From Merdimmobilis hominis (GTDB lineage: Bacteria; Bacillota; Clostridia; Oscillospirales; Ruminococcaceae), in assembly GCF_900104615.1 (NCBI RefSeq), contig NZ_LT629939.1, forward strand, positions 1,821,071 through 1,885,070: DNA of 64,000 bases, written 5' to 3'. A model generated the notes under the pieces. The model ran no database searches, had not been told where the DNA came from, and was given only the letters and a program-made list of their open reading frames with translations. Below, piece by piece: positions 8,273 to 16,948 of this stretch. Each line of letters starts with the position of its first letter. Position 1 is the first letter of the stretch. The position numbers and the translations under genes are program-made.

Positions 8273-8316
8273 AAAAGGCCAGGCCGGATTTTCCGGCCTG
8301 GCCTTTTAGTGTTTTG
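8273..8316 (+). terminator. Terminator after cotJC
   Basis: A perfect 16-bp stem (8273-8288 with 8292-8307) is followed by a T-rich stretch. The symmetrical hairpin also fits as the terminator of the convergent ABC transporter operon ending at 8330. Confidence 0.85.
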
Positions 8317-8329
8317 TGCTTGCAGCTGG

Positions 8330-9976
8330 TTATCCCTCCACCATTGGCTGCTCCAATGCCAGGCGGCGGGCGTGTTCCAACCGGTAGTTCTGCCACAACT
8401 TCATAGCGGTGTTGATTAGCAGGATCACCAGGGAGACAGCCACAGCGCTCTCCCAATGGCCTTGGTCGTTGTAAGTGGTGATCTGCAGCGCCAAAGTCAT
8501 GGACTTGGAGGTGTACAGCAGGGACACCGCCGAGATGGTCACCATGGAGTTGGTGAAAAAGTAGATGAACACATCGGTCAGTACCTGTTTGCTGTTTGGC
8601 AAGATCACATCGAAAATGACGTTGAACCAATTGCCTCCCAGAGTTTTGCAGATGGATTCCAAGTTGGGGTTTAAGAGTTTAAAATGGCTGATAGCCATCA
8701 TATATGGCGAACCAAAGAAGTGAACCACGTTGACTATGACAAGAATCGCCATGGTATTGTACAGCGCAGTCCCCTTGAAAAACAGGGCAAAGGCGAGGCC
8801 GAGGGCCAGGCCGGGGATGGCAAGGGAGGTCATATACAAGCCGTGGGTGACCTTTTTCATGGGTTGGAGGCCGCCTTTGTTCCGCACATACACATAGCTG
8901 GCGGTCAGCACTAGGATGGTGCCCACCAGGCCGGTCAGCAGGGAGATGAGGATGGAATTGGCCACCAGTTTCCCCAGGGCACCCACCGAGATGATCCGCT
9001 GGAAATGGCGCAGGGTGAAAGTCAGGTCATAGGGCCATCCCTCGATAAAGGGGGCAGCGATGATAATGACGATAGGGATGGCGATTATCAAAGAGATTAC
9101 CCCGAAGAACAGCTTCTGGATGGGGTGAAAGGGGCCGGATTTCACCGGGCGCAGGTTGTGGGCCGATTGGGCTTGCTTTTTGCTGAAATAACAGATGTCC
9201 AGCAGGTACACCACAGCAGCCGGCACTAGGATGATGGTGCTGTAAATGGCGCCCTTGGAAAAATCCAGCATGCCGATGACGTTTTTGTAAAAGAGAAGCG
9301 GCAGGATGGAGTATGTACCACCCACTGACAGGGGGATACCGTAATCGGTGAACACCATAGTGAAAACCACGGCGAAGGCAGAGAACACCGAATACTTCAT
9401 CACCGGCAACACCACGTCAAAGAACCGGCGCATCGGCTTGGCGCCCAGGATGACGGCGTTTTCAAAAAGGCGGCCGTCCAGATTGGCAAAGCCCTGGCTT
9501 AGCACCAAGAAGGCGGTGGGGAACGCATAGAAAAAACTGCCCATCACAATGCCCAGAGGGCCGTATATGGGAAGGTTCAGCCCAAACAGCCGGGTGAAGA
9601 TGCCCATCTTGCCAAACAGGTACACGATGACAATACCGTGGGTAATAGAGGGGACAAGCATGGTCATCAGGGCAAAAAAGCGGAAGAACACCCGCATTTT
9701 GTGGGAGAGTTTATACTCCACGATATAGGCGAAGAAAAAGGCCGCACTGATGGAGATCACGCAGGAGATAAGGGTGACCTTCAGGGAGTTGAAGATGGCG
9801 CTCCGAGTGGTGCTGCTGGAGAGGACGGTGGCAAACCCTTTGTAAAACGGGGTGTAGTCCACCGATTTTGCCAACAGTGCCAACAGCGGCAGCACCAAGT
9901 TCATCAACACGATGGCGATGAGTGCGGTTAAGAGGAAATACGGTTTGCGCTGGGTTGTAGTGGGACTGTTCTTCAA
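8330..9976 (-). CDS. ABC transporter permease, two fused membrane domains (iron(III)/2-aminoethylphosphonate type)
   Basis: The 548-residue protein contains about twelve membrane segments in two halves, each with a binding-protein-dependent transport inner-membrane domain. The EAA-like loops are visible as ENAVILGAKPMRRFFDVVLP in the first half and ESICKTLGGNWFNVIFDVIL in the second. This fused layout is typical of FbpB and PhnV-like permeases. Its start overlaps the stop of the ATPase gene by 4 bases (ATGA), so subunit production is coupled. Substrate cannot be fixed from sequence: ferric iron or 2-aminoethylphosphonate are both known for this family. Confidence 0.85.
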   Translation of the reverse strand: MKNSPTTTQRKPYFLLTALIAIVLMNLVLPLLALLAKSVDYTPFYKGFATVLSSSTTRSAIFNSLKVTLISCVISISAAFFFAYIVEYKLSHKMRVFFRFFALMTMLVPSITHGIVIVYLFGKMGIFTRLFGLNLPIYGPLGIVMGSFFYAFPTAFLVLSQGFANLDGRLFENAVILGAKPMRRFFDVVLPVMKYSVFSAFAVVFTMVFTDYGIPLSVGGTYSILPLLFYKNVIGMLDFSKGAIYSTIILVPAAVVYLLDICYFSKKQAQSAHNLRPVKSGPFHPIQKLFFGVISLIIAIPIVIIIAAPFIEGWPYDLTFTLRHFQRIISVGALGKLVANSILISLLTGLVGTILVLTASYVYVRNKGGLQPMKKVTHGLYMTSLAIPGLALGLAFALFFKGTALYNTMAILVIVNVVHFFGSPYMMAISHFKLLNPNLESICKTLGGNWFNVIFDVILPNSKQVLTDVFIYFFTNSMVTISAVSLLYTSKSMTLALQITTYNDQGHWESAVAVSLVILLINTAMKLWQNYRLEHARRLALEQPMVEG

Positions 9977-10740
9977 GAGGCTCCGCCCCCTTTAAGCTCC
10001 CAGATATACCGCGCCCGCTTGTCGATCTGGTCGATGACAAAGGACCGGATAAAGGGATCGTCCTTGCTGGCGTACAGTCCATCCGGGGTGTCGTCCGCTA
10101 CAATGGCCCCCGCCCGCATCAGAATGATCCGGTCGCTGAGGGAGAGGGCTTCCTCCTGATCGTGGGTGACCATGATCATGGTGATGCCGAACTGTTTTTG
10201 AAGCTCTTTGAGCTCTTCGCTCAAATCCACCTTGACCATGGCGTCCAATGCGGAGAAAGGCTCGTCGAGAAGAAGGAGGTCGTTTTCTAGAACCAGTGAC
10301 CGGGCGATGGCAGCCCGCTGCTGCATGCCGCCGGACAGCTGGGAGGGGTACTTCTTGACGGCCCGTTCCAGCTTGAGCATTTTAAGCATGGGCTCAATTT
10401 TCCCCCGAATTGCTTCGGGGGAAGTTTTGCGCAGCTTTAAGCCGTAGGCGATATTGTCATATAGGGTCATGTGGGGGAACAGGGCGTAATCCTGGAACAC
10501 GATGGAGAAACCCCGTTTGTCCGGCGGCAGATTGGTGATGTCCTTGCCGTGGTGGAGGATTTGGCCGGATGATGGGGATTCCAGCCCCATCATCACCCGC
10601 AGCAGAGTGGTCTTGCCACATCCGCTGGGCCCCAGGATGGAGATGAACTGCCCTTTTTCAATGGAACAATTGATGTCCTTCAGGGCATGCTGCTGCCCAA
10701 AATATTTATTTACACCGACGATGTCTAAGACATTACTCAT
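9973..10740 (-). CDS. ABC transporter ATP-binding protein (iron/phosphonate/spermidine-type)
   Basis: The 255-residue ATPase has Walker A GPSGCGKTT, Q-loop FQDYALFPH, signature LSGGMQQR, Walker B LLLLDEPFSALD and the H-loop in MVTHDQEEA. A short C-terminal tail follows instead of a full TOBE domain. The ATG at 10740 is preferred over a GTG at 10749 because GGAGTG lies 6-9 bases upstream of the ATG. It overlaps the substrate-binding protein gene by 8 bases and the permease gene by 4 bases, giving a tightly coupled three-gene importer. Confidence 0.9.
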   Translation of the reverse strand: MSNVLDIVGVNKYFGQQHALKDINCSIEKGQFISILGPSGCGKTTLLRVMMGLESPSSGQILHHGKDITNLPPDKRGFSIVFQDYALFPHMTLYDNIAYGLKLRKTSPEAIRGKIEPMLKMLKLERAVKKYPSQLSGGMQQRAAIARSLVLENDLLLLDEPFSALDAMVKVDLSEELKELQKQFGITMIMVTHDQEEALSLSDRIILMRAGAIVADDTPDGLYASKDDPFIRSFVIDQIDKRARYIWELKGGGAS

Positions 10741-11740
10741 ACCGCTCACTCCATTTTTGTGCTCTTTCCGCCTTCAAGTCCGGGTCAGCGATGTCAGTCA
10801 TATCCAGGAGCTTGAAGTTTTCGGGGTACTCGCCCCGGTTTTCCCCGCCTTCGATGACGGAAAGGTTGTAGTTGTTGAAGACGGCGTTGCCCTCGGCACT
10901 GGTGATGGTGTCCAATACATCCAGTACCAGCTGGGAGGGTTCCTCTTTCTTGTTGACCAGCAGAACGGTGTCGTAGTCATAAGGGGCGCCTTCAGAGGCA
11001 AACAGGACTTTGACCGGCTTGCCTTCGCTTTGCAGCAGAAGGCCCTCGTAATCGATGCCCAGGCCGATGGCGGCTTCGCCCGAGGCGACCATCGAGGACG
11101 GGGTAGAGCCGGATTCACCGAACAGGAAGATGTTTTCACTCAGTTTGTCAAAATACTCCCAGCCTTTTTCCTCACCGTACAAGCCCAGAATGCCGTGGAG
11201 GAAGAAGTAGCCGGTGGAACTGGTGTTGGGGTTACTCATAACAATGTGGCCTTTGTAAATAGGGTTCAACAGGTCTTCATAGGAGGTGGGCTCCGGAAGA
11301 CCCAACTTTTCCAGTTCTTGGGTGTTGACCAGGATGGCACCGGACCAAACGCCGTTGGGGATGATCACATTGTCCGGGTCGGTGTATTCGGCTTTGTAAG
11401 TGCTCTTGGGGGTGAACGACCGCAGGTAGCCGCCGTCCTTCAGCTGATTGGCATAGCCGCTGGAGAGGGAGAGGAGGATGTCAGCCTCAGAATCGGCTCC
11501 CTCCGCCTGGATTTTTGCAGCCAGCTTGCCGGAGGACATATAGGTGATGTTGATTTCCGCATCGGGGTAAATTTCCCGCAGATAGTCCAGCTGCAATGCG
11601 ATCTGGTCTTCATAGTTGGCGGAGAGAATGTTGACGACCTGTTTATCGCCGCTGCCGCTGCTGCTGCATCCGGCAAACAGCCCTGCCGCTACTGCTGCAG
11701 TCAGCATAAGGGCAAGGGTTGAAAAAAAACGTTTTTTCAT
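10733..11740 (-). CDS. ABC transporter substrate-binding lipoprotein (iron/2-aminoethylphosphonate family)
   Basis: The 335-residue protein begins with a basic, hydrophobic signal peptide ending in a lipobox (LFAGC, Cys near residue 25), so it is anchored outside the membrane. The mature part is a periplasmic-binding-protein type II fold: NILSANYEDQ near the start, ADILLSLSSGYANQL, and GIDYEGLLL. The tyrosine pair used by FbpA to bind iron is not obvious, which slightly favours a non-iron ligand. GGAGGT lies before the ATG. The promoter overlaps a perfect palindrome (11785-11808), suggesting repression. Confidence 0.85.
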   Translation of the reverse strand: MKKRFFSTLALMLTAAVAAGLFAGCSSSGSGDKQVVNILSANYEDQIALQLDYLREIYPDAEINITYMSSGKLAAKIQAEGADSEADILLSLSSGYANQLKDGGYLRSFTPKSTYKAEYTDPDNVIIPNGVWSGAILVNTQELEKLGLPEPTSYEDLLNPIYKGHIVMSNPNTSSTGYFFLHGILGLYGEEKGWEYFDKLSENIFLFGESGSTPSSMVASGEAAIGLGIDYEGLLLQSEGKPVKVLFASEGAPYDYDTVLLVNKKEEPSQLVLDVLDTITSAEGNAVFNNYNLSVIEGGENRGEYPENFKLLDMTDIADPDLKAERAQKWSERYE

Positions 11741-11784
11741 GGGGGACCTCCTTGCATTTCAATTTTCAATACATTCAAAACTAA

Positions 11785-11820
11785 CAACTTTATTATAATA
11801 TAAAGTTGGCAATATCGCAA
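11785..11820 (-). promoter_or_regulatory. Promoter and palindromic operator of the ABC importer operon
   Basis: Minus-strand TTGCGA (11820-11815) and TATAAT (11797-11792) are 17 bases apart. The -10 lies inside a perfect palindrome, CAACTTTAT-N6-ATAAAGTTG (11785-11808). A repressor bound there would block RNA polymerase directly. Confidence 0.65.
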
Positions 11821-11967
11821 CAAAAAGAAAAAAATTTTAGAATATTTTAACACTTTGACCATTTATATTGAGTAGATATTTGTCGATTATCTACGCCTTA
11901 ATGGATGGAACCCGGCAAGAAGGCAGTATGAATTGAGGACGGATCTCTTGCAATGCCCCCAATTTGC

Positions 11968-11996
11968 TTGAATTTTTTTCCAGCCCATGCTACAAT
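11968..11996 (+). promoter_or_regulatory. Promoter of DEAD-box helicase 2
   Basis: TTGAAT (11968-11973) and TACAAT (11991-11996) are 17 bases apart. The predicted transcript has a leader of about 75 bases. The 339-base region 11741-12079 holds only this promoter, the divergent ABC promoter and AT-rich spacer. Confidence 0.6.
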
Positions 11997-12079
11997 AATC
12001 CCACGGCGGCGGTCGGTAAGGCTCCGGCGTTGCAACAACAACCACAGAGGGAAATTACCCTTTTTTGAAAGGACTTTAT

Positions 12080-13660
12080 ATGAAATTTGAACAACTGAAC
12101 TTGGCTGCCCCTATCCTGAAGGCGCTGGCGGAAGAGGGCTACACCGCCCCGTCCCCCATTCAGGAGAAGGCCATCCCTCCGGTGCTGGAAGGGCGCGACC
12201 TATTGGGCTGTGCCCAAACCGGCACTGGCAAGACCTGTGCCTTTGCCTGCCCCATGCTCCAAACTCTGTATGGGCGGCCGGTGCGGGAGAAAATCCGGCC
12301 GATCCGGGGCCTGGTGCTCACTCCCACCCGGGAACTGGCCCTCCAGATCAGCGAGAGCTTCCAGAGCTATGGCCGGCATCTGCCCATCCGCACCACCGTC
12401 ATCTTTGGTGGGGTATCCCAGGTACCCCAGGTGGAAGCACTCAAACAGGGGGTGGATATTCTGGTGGCTACCCCGGGCCGGCTCAATGATCTGATTGGCC
12501 AAGGGTACATCGACCTCTCCAAGGTGGAGATTTTTGTGCTGGATGAAGCCGACCGGATGCTGGATATGGGCTTTATCCACGACGTGAAGCGGGTGATTGG
12601 AAAGCTGCCCCAGAAGCGGCAGACCCTTTTGTTTTCCGCAACCATGCCCCAGGAGATCATCAAACTGGTGGAGACGATCTTAAAAAATCCGGTGAAGGTC
12701 ATGGTGACTCCGGTCTCCTCCACGGTGGAGATCATTGACCAGTCGGTCTACTTTGTGGACAAGGCCAACAAGCCCAAGCTGTTGATCCACCTGCTCCAGG
12801 ACCCAGCTATCACGTCGGCTCTGGTGTTCACCCGCACCAAACACGGCGCGGACCGGGTAGCCCGACTGCTGCAAAAGGCGGGGATTGGGGCTGCGGCCAT
12901 CCATGGGGATAAATCCCAAGGGGCGCGGCAAGCCGCCCTCTCCCGGTTTAAGAAAGGGGAGATCCGGGTTCTTGTCGCCACCGACATCGCCGCCCGAGGA
13001 ATCGACATCGACGAGCTCTCCCACGTGTTCAACTACGACCTGCCCGACGTGCCGGAGACCTACGTCCACCGCATCGGCCGGACGGGCCGGGCAGGGGCAG
13101 GAGGCACCGCCATCGCCTTCTGCAACTTTGATGAGAAGGAAAACCTGAAAGATATTGAAAAACTGATTCGCAAACAGATCCCCGTGGTGGAGGGCCACCC
13201 CTACCCCATGGAGATCTTCGAGCCCACGGTAAAGCAGCCGCCCCAGCCCCGCAGGGCCCGGGAGCCGCAACAGGGGAAGGCCGCTCCCAAAAAAGTGAAA
13301 CAGCCGGCCCGGCAGCTAGAGAAAAAAGATCTGTCGCGGGGAGAACACCCCGCCCGGCCCCAGAGGGAGGGGAGCGCGGTGGAGCCGGCTGAAAAAGCGC
13401 CCCAGCGAAAAACCCCTTTGCCCTCCCAGAAAAAAGATTCCCCGGCGAAACCTGCCTCTAGTAGGGAGAGGGCACAGGGGGGAGCCCCCCAGCAGCGCCC
13501 AGCGAAAAAACCGGCTCGCCGGGGAGCGCCCCAACGGGAACAGAAGGCCCCGAAACAGCCGGTAGCTCCGGAGGAAAAACGCCCCCAGATCGCCTTCCAG
13601 AGGGAGGCCCACACCGAAGTGAAAACCGTCCCCCGCAAATGGTTTGAGTTCTGGAAATAA
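12080..13660 (+). CDS. DEAD-box RNA helicase, RhlE/CshA-like, with long basic tail
   Basis: The 526-residue protein has the conserved helicase core in its first 375 residues: Q motif with SPIQEKAIP (25-33), motif I AQTGTGKT (45-52), PTRELA, DEAD in [26 protein letters not shown] and HRIGRTGR. The remaining 150 residues are low-complexity, rich in Lys, Pro, Arg and Gln, as in RhlE tails that bind RNA without fixed sequence. ATG 12080 is chosen over an upstream TTG at 12065 because AAAGGA lies about 7 bases before it. It is a single-gene unit with its own promoter and terminator. Confidence 0.93.
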   Translation: MKFEQLNLAAPILKALAEEGYTAPSPIQEKAIPPVLEGRDLLGCAQTGTGKTCAFACPMLQTLYGRPVREKIRPIRGLVLTPTRELALQISESFQSYGRHLPIRTTVIFGGVSQVPQVEALKQGVDILVATPGRLNDLIGQGYIDLSKVEIFVLDEADRMLDMGFIHDVKRVIGKLPQKRQTLLFSATMPQEIIKLVETILKNPVKVMVTPVSSTVEIIDQSVYFVDKANKPKLLIHLLQDPAITSALVFTRTKHGADRVARLLQKAGIGAAAIHGDKSQGARQAALSRFKKGEIRVLVATDIAARGIDIDELSHVFNYDLPDVPETYVHRIGRTGRAGAGGTAIAFCNFDEKENLKDIEKLIRKQIPVVEGHPYPMEIFEPTVKQPPQPRRAREPQQGKAAPKKVKQPARQLEKKDLSRGEHPARPQREGSAVEPAEKAPQRKTPLPSQKKDSPAKPASSRERAQGGAPQQRPAKKPARRGAPQREQKAPKQPVAPEEKRPQIAFQREAHTEVKTVPRKWFEFWK

Positions 13661-13719
13661 CAGCGGCCGCGGATGGCCTTGGCTTCGCCGGTCCTCTTGC
13701 ACAGGGGACAAAACAGCAG

Positions 13720-13766
13720 AGAAGCCCCCTTCTTCCCACAGGAAGAAGGGGGCTTCTATTTCTTAT
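13720..13766 (+). terminator. Terminator after DEAD-box helicase 2
   Basis: Perfect 17-bp stem (13720-13736 with 13741-13757, loop CACA) followed by a T-rich run. Confidence 0.85.
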
Positions 13767-13855
13767 TGGACTGCACTACAACCTAATGGTTTTGGAGTTT
13801 CTTTTTCAACTTTTATATAACATCCCTCCAAAGACCGGCAGAAACGATGTTCGGC

Positions 13856-14434
13856 TTAGTCCACCGAGATGGGGGTAAAGGTGCCGTCTTCGTGGGGGGT
13901 AAAGACAAAATGCTCCTTGAGAAAGATGATGTCGTCCCGCTTCACCGCACCCAGCTCCGCCAGGATGGCGGCGCGGGCGACCACCTGGGCGCCTGCCTCT
14001 ACCGCCAGGCCCTCAATGGCGGCCAGGGATTCCCCAGTGGCGATGACATCGTCGATGAGGGCGACCCGTTTGCCGCGGATCTTCTCGGCGTCGCAGCCGT
14101 TGAGATACAGGGTCTGCTCCTTCTGGGTGGTGATAGAGCAGGCCTTGTGGGAGAGGGCATCCTGCATATAGGGCTTGAGGGACTTGCGGGCGACGATGAA
14201 TTCCTTCATCCCAAGCAGGCGGCTCATCTCATAGCAAAGGCAGATGCCCTTGGCCTCGGCGGTCATCAGGTAGTCCACCTCGGGAAGCCGTTTGACCAGC
14301 TCCGGCGCCACGGCCTGTACCAGTTCCGTGTCCGAGATGACCACAAAGCTGGCCAGCGCCTTATCGTCTGCAATTTTTACATAGGGCAGCTTGCGTTTTA
14401 CGCCGCAGATTTCAAAGTCAAAATATTTCATCAT
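13856..14434 (-). CDS. Phosphoribosyltransferase, adenine/xanthine PRTase-like
   Basis: The 192-residue protein has a type I phosphoribosyltransferase fold. The PRPP-binding motif reads ALIDDVIATGES around residues 125-136, and the upstream LMTAEAKGICLCYEMSRLLG segment corresponds to the purine PRTase 'E-kGi..a..lA..L' region. Such enzymes join a purine base to PRPP in salvage. Length and the YMQDALSHKACSITT insertion do not let me choose between adenine and xanthine as substrate. AGGAGG lies 10 bases before the ATG. No purine riboswitch was seen upstream. Confidence 0.78.
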   Translation of the reverse strand: MMKYFDFEICGVKRKLPYVKIADDKALASFVVISDTELVQAVAPELVKRLPEVDYLMTAEAKGICLCYEMSRLLGMKEFIVARKSLKPYMQDALSHKACSITTQKEQTLYLNGCDAEKIRGKRVALIDDVIATGESLAAIEGLAVEAGAQVVARAAILAELGAVKRDDIIFLKEHFVFTPHEDGTFTPISVD

Positions 14435-14542
14435 GCTGTTGCTTCCTCCTGCTTCCTTAGTTTACCGTTTTATCTTATTATAGCAAAGCATGGGGAAGAT
14501 TGTAAAGAAAGACCAGTATGTACCGCCCCACTGGGCGGAAAA

Positions 14543-14770
14543 CTATTTGTGGGCACGGTGTTCGGTCTGTAGGCCGTGGTCAGCCGCTTTGGCATTTTTG
14601 CTCATCGGCACGTCGTAGATCGCCTGATAAGAGGAGACCTCAGCAGGGTCGAGGGGCGCGCTGGGGATGAGTCCGGTGCACTCGGTACTGGAGGCCACGC
14701 CATACAGCTCTTCATAGGGCTGGCCGTCCGGGGAATCGTAGGGGAGGATGGGCTTGTGTTTTTTTTGCAT
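14543..14770 (-). CDS. Small conserved-looking protein of unknown function
   Basis: The 75-residue protein is hydrophilic, without signal peptide or membrane segment, and starts at an ATG preceded by AAAGGAGC about 8 bases upstream. It is rich in Pro, Ser and Tyr, and no domain was recognised. It lies in a string of minus-strand genes between the ImmA-like gene and the phosphoribosyltransferase gene, with its own gaps on both sides. Coding status rests on the ribosome binding site and on the absence of a better frame. Confidence 0.55.
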   Translation of the reverse strand: MQKKHKPILPYDSPDGQPYEELYGVASSTECTGLIPSAPLDPAEVSSYQAIYDVPMSKNAKAADHGLQTEHRAHK

Positions 14771-14861
14771 GAAAAAACAGCTCCTTTCCCCTTTATTATT
14801 TCACCCCGCGGTGCAGTTAACAGCGTTTGGACCAGGGAGTTTGCGGCAGGAAGAAACTGGG

Positions 14862-15497
14862 TTAGACCCCATCGTCCCAGACGGTAATGGAAGGACGGGA
14901 AAAATAGTAATCCGGCCCCGGGCCGCGGGGCAAGCCAAGCCGGGTTTGGCGGCTGCGGGAGATCAATTTCAGCTTGTCCACCGGCACGCCGCGGTTGTAC
15001 TGCCACAGCTCATAGGAGAGGGATTCCACCCGGTTTCGGACCATCTGGGTGCTGACTCCAAAGCGCTGGGCCAGTTCGAGCAAACCCGACAACCGGTTAG
15101 AATTAGAACGTATGTTCGACAAAATCGGCAAAAAAATACGATAGGGCAAAAGCAGCTCCGCCGCAGCCTCATTGGCCTGCCATTCCAGCGGAGAGCGTTC
15201 GCAGCCATCGCAGAGAAATTGCGTGTGATTTTGGTGAAGTAGATAGTGAGACAGTTCGTGAGACAAGGTGAAGCGCTGGCTCGGCAAAGAGGCGTTTTGG
15301 TTGAGTGCGATTTGGGAGAGGAATTCCCCCCGGATCAAAACGCCGCAGAGCCGTGTGCTTTGAAAATCCAGAAGCCGCACGGGCACATCCAGCTGCTGAG
15401 CGGCTTCAAAGGGGTCAAAGGGCGCAGTAAATCCATGCTCCCGCCGGATTTCGTCTACCCGGCGGTAGAGCTGGGCTTTGGTGGCATAGCTTTCTAT
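14862..15497 (-). CDS. ImmA/IrrE-type metallopeptidase with apparent AUA start
   Basis: The zinc-binding HELSH motif sits in RFTLSHELSHYLLH, with the third ligand expected in the LEWQANEAAAELLLP segment, as in ImmA/IrrE proteases that cleave or inactivate partner XRE repressors. Canonical starts give only a 174-residue protein from 15386. The same frame stays open upstream to a TGA near 15510 and encodes 37 more residues of family-like N-terminus with the FEAAQQLDVPV helix. No ATG, GTG or TTG occurs in that part; the only sensible start is ATA at 15497, ten bases after AAGGA and overlapping the TAG stop of the XRE gene. The start is therefore provisional. Confidence 0.75.
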   Translation of the reverse strand: MESYATKAQLYRRVDEIRREHGFTAPFDPFEAAQQLDVPVRLLDFQSTRLCGVLIRGEFLSQIALNQNASLPSQRFTLSHELSHYLLHQNHTQFLCDGCERSPLEWQANEAAAELLLPYRIFLPILSNIRSNSNRLSGLLELAQRFGVSTQMVRNRVESLSYELWQYNRGVPVDKLKLISRSRQTRLGLPRGPGPDYYFSRPSITVWDDGV

Positions 15498-15859
15498 GGC
15501 CGCTCATTCCTTTCTTTGAACTTTTTCTCTTTGTCCTTGATCTCCCGGGCGATGCCCAGCAGAAGGTCCACATCGTGTTGGGTCAAATCCAGGGCCTTGG
15601 CGCCCTGGGCCAGACGGAAGTAGATGTCTGGCATGGATTCCCCATCCGGCCCAAAGGAGACAGGGGAATCCTCCCCCAGCAGGTAATCGGTGGAAACACC
15701 GAAAAACGCAGCCACTTTGCGCGCAGTTTCGGTGCGGGGCACGCGGCAGCCGCTCTCCCAGTTGCCGATGGTGCTCTGGGTGACGCCCAATTGTTTGGCA
15801 AGCTGAGCCTGGGTCAAGCCGGCACCGGTGCGCAGTTCTTTCAAACGGGTGTCAAACAT
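15494..15859 (-). CDS. XRE-family transcriptional regulator paired with the ImmA-like protease
   Basis: The 121-residue protein has an N-terminal Cro/C1 helix-turn-helix (residues 5-60: LKELRTGAGLTQAQLAKQLG, then TIGNWESGCRVPR). A helical C-terminal part ends in a very charged tail. AGGAGG lies about 6 bases before the ATG. The gene is directly followed by the ImmA-like gene, whose first codons overlap its stop, the usual arrangement of a repressor and its relieving protease. No phage genes are nearby, so it is probably a chromosomal stress switch. Confidence 0.87.
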   Translation of the reverse strand: MFDTRLKELRTGAGLTQAQLAKQLGVTQSTIGNWESGCRVPRTETARKVAAFFGVSTDYLLGEDSPVSFGPDGESMPDIYFRLAQGAKALDLTQHDVDLLLGIAREIKDKEKKFKERNERP

Positions 15860-16340
15860 GAGAATCCCTCCTTATCAAAAATGTGTGCAACAGCCCGTTT
15901 GCGGGTAAGGCCCGGTCTATCAATGGGGGAAAACCCGGCTTATCTGAAGTTGGCTAAGAGGGAGGTCAAGATAGGCGCCTCCCCAATGGAGCCAGACGGG
16001 ATCGGGATACGATGCATTCCCATTTTGAGCGGCGAGCGTTGCGGTAGGTGGTTTGTTATGGGAATCGGTTAGAAACTTTTCCACTTTTATTATAGCACAA
16101 AGAATGATGAAAGCCATCTATTTTTGACGAATTTTTTCTGTTTAAACAATTTTTTTCGGGGACAAAAGGGCATTGTTTTGCGGGTTTAACAGGGGATGGG
16201 GAAGCATGCCTTTCCCATGAGGGGTGTTTGTACGCCGTCCACTTCTGCGGAGGGTTTCTCTCACCAAAGGCCGGAGGGAAACCCCGCGGAAGAAAGGGAG
16301 GAAAAAGAATCCCCTCCCCCAGCCGGGGGAGGGGATGAGG
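15860..16340. other. Gene-free region upstream of the XRE-ImmA pair
   Basis: It contains a minus-strand extended -10 promoter (TGC-TATAAT, 16094-16089) about 230 bases before the XRE start, and at 16300-16336 the terminator of the neighbouring HMA-like gene. Otherwise there is no open frame with a good ribosome binding site and no recognisable RNA. Confidence 0.4.
16300..16336 (-). terminator. Terminator after the HMA-like gene
   Basis: Minus-strand 12-bp perfect GC-rich stem (16336-16325 with 16320-16309, 4-base loop) followed by TTCTTTTTCC. Confidence 0.75.
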
Positions 16341-16580
16341 TCATCGGCTCTGAATCACGCTGGCATCTGCCGCAATCTGATACCCCAGATTGTTGAGACA
16401 GTGCTCAATCTCATCGTAGGAGGTGCCGGAGCTGTCATAATCCACGGCGATTAGCCGGCGGTCCGGATTGACGGCGGCGGATGTCACGCCGTGGATGGTG
16501 TCCAGCTTGGCTTTAACTTCCTGAAGGTTCCGCTTGCCTGCGGTTCGTTCTACAATAAAATATGCGCTTTCCTGGGGCAT
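16341..16580 (-). CDS. Heavy-metal-associated-domain-like small protein without CXXC
   Basis: The 79-residue protein has the beta-alpha-beta-beta-alpha-beta pattern of a CopZ-type domain: FIVERTAGKRNLQEVKAKLD, then IHGVTSAAVNPDRRLIAVDYD, then YDEIEHCLNNLGYQI. The metal-binding CXXC loop that should follow the first strand is replaced by TAGKRN. It has lost, or never had, copper binding and may have another role. The start ATG follows a GGTGATAAC segment with a weak ribosome binding site. It is a single-gene unit with its own terminator. Confidence 0.7.
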   Translation of the reverse strand: MPQESAYFIVERTAGKRNLQEVKAKLDTIHGVTSAAVNPDRRLIAVDYDSSGTSYDEIEHCLNNLGYQIAADASVIQSR

Positions 16581-16948
16581 GTTATCACCTCAATGGTAGT
16601 TTCCCCTGGGGCGAGCTAGCCATACCAGACAAATTTTTCGTTCGTAAGGCTGATTTACAAGGGAAGCCTCTTCAGCCCCAATTTATGGCGCGGGGGACGC
16701 CCCAGGAACCCGACGGAGGGAAGAGGTTCCTCCGCTGGCATATCTGTACAAGGGAAGTAGTCACAATATGGAGAAAAATTGGCGAGATTTTTTCCCAAAA
16801 GTATGGTAATGTACTGGTGCAGGGCCATGCCAATGATATATAATAAAAATAGGTAAAACGATCATTTTTTCTTGTAAAAAATTGTTTTATGGCAAAAGTC
16901 CGCCTTGTAGCAGGGCGGCGAGTTCTGTGTGAAAAGGGAGATTTTTGA
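16581..16948. other. Gene-free region before the transglutaminase/pilus-like locus
   Basis: A TATAAT at 16839-16844 with a poor -35 (TGGTGC) is the best promoter candidate for the plus-strand locus that follows. I see no open frame with a ribosome binding site, no terminator and no repeat. Confidence 0.35.
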
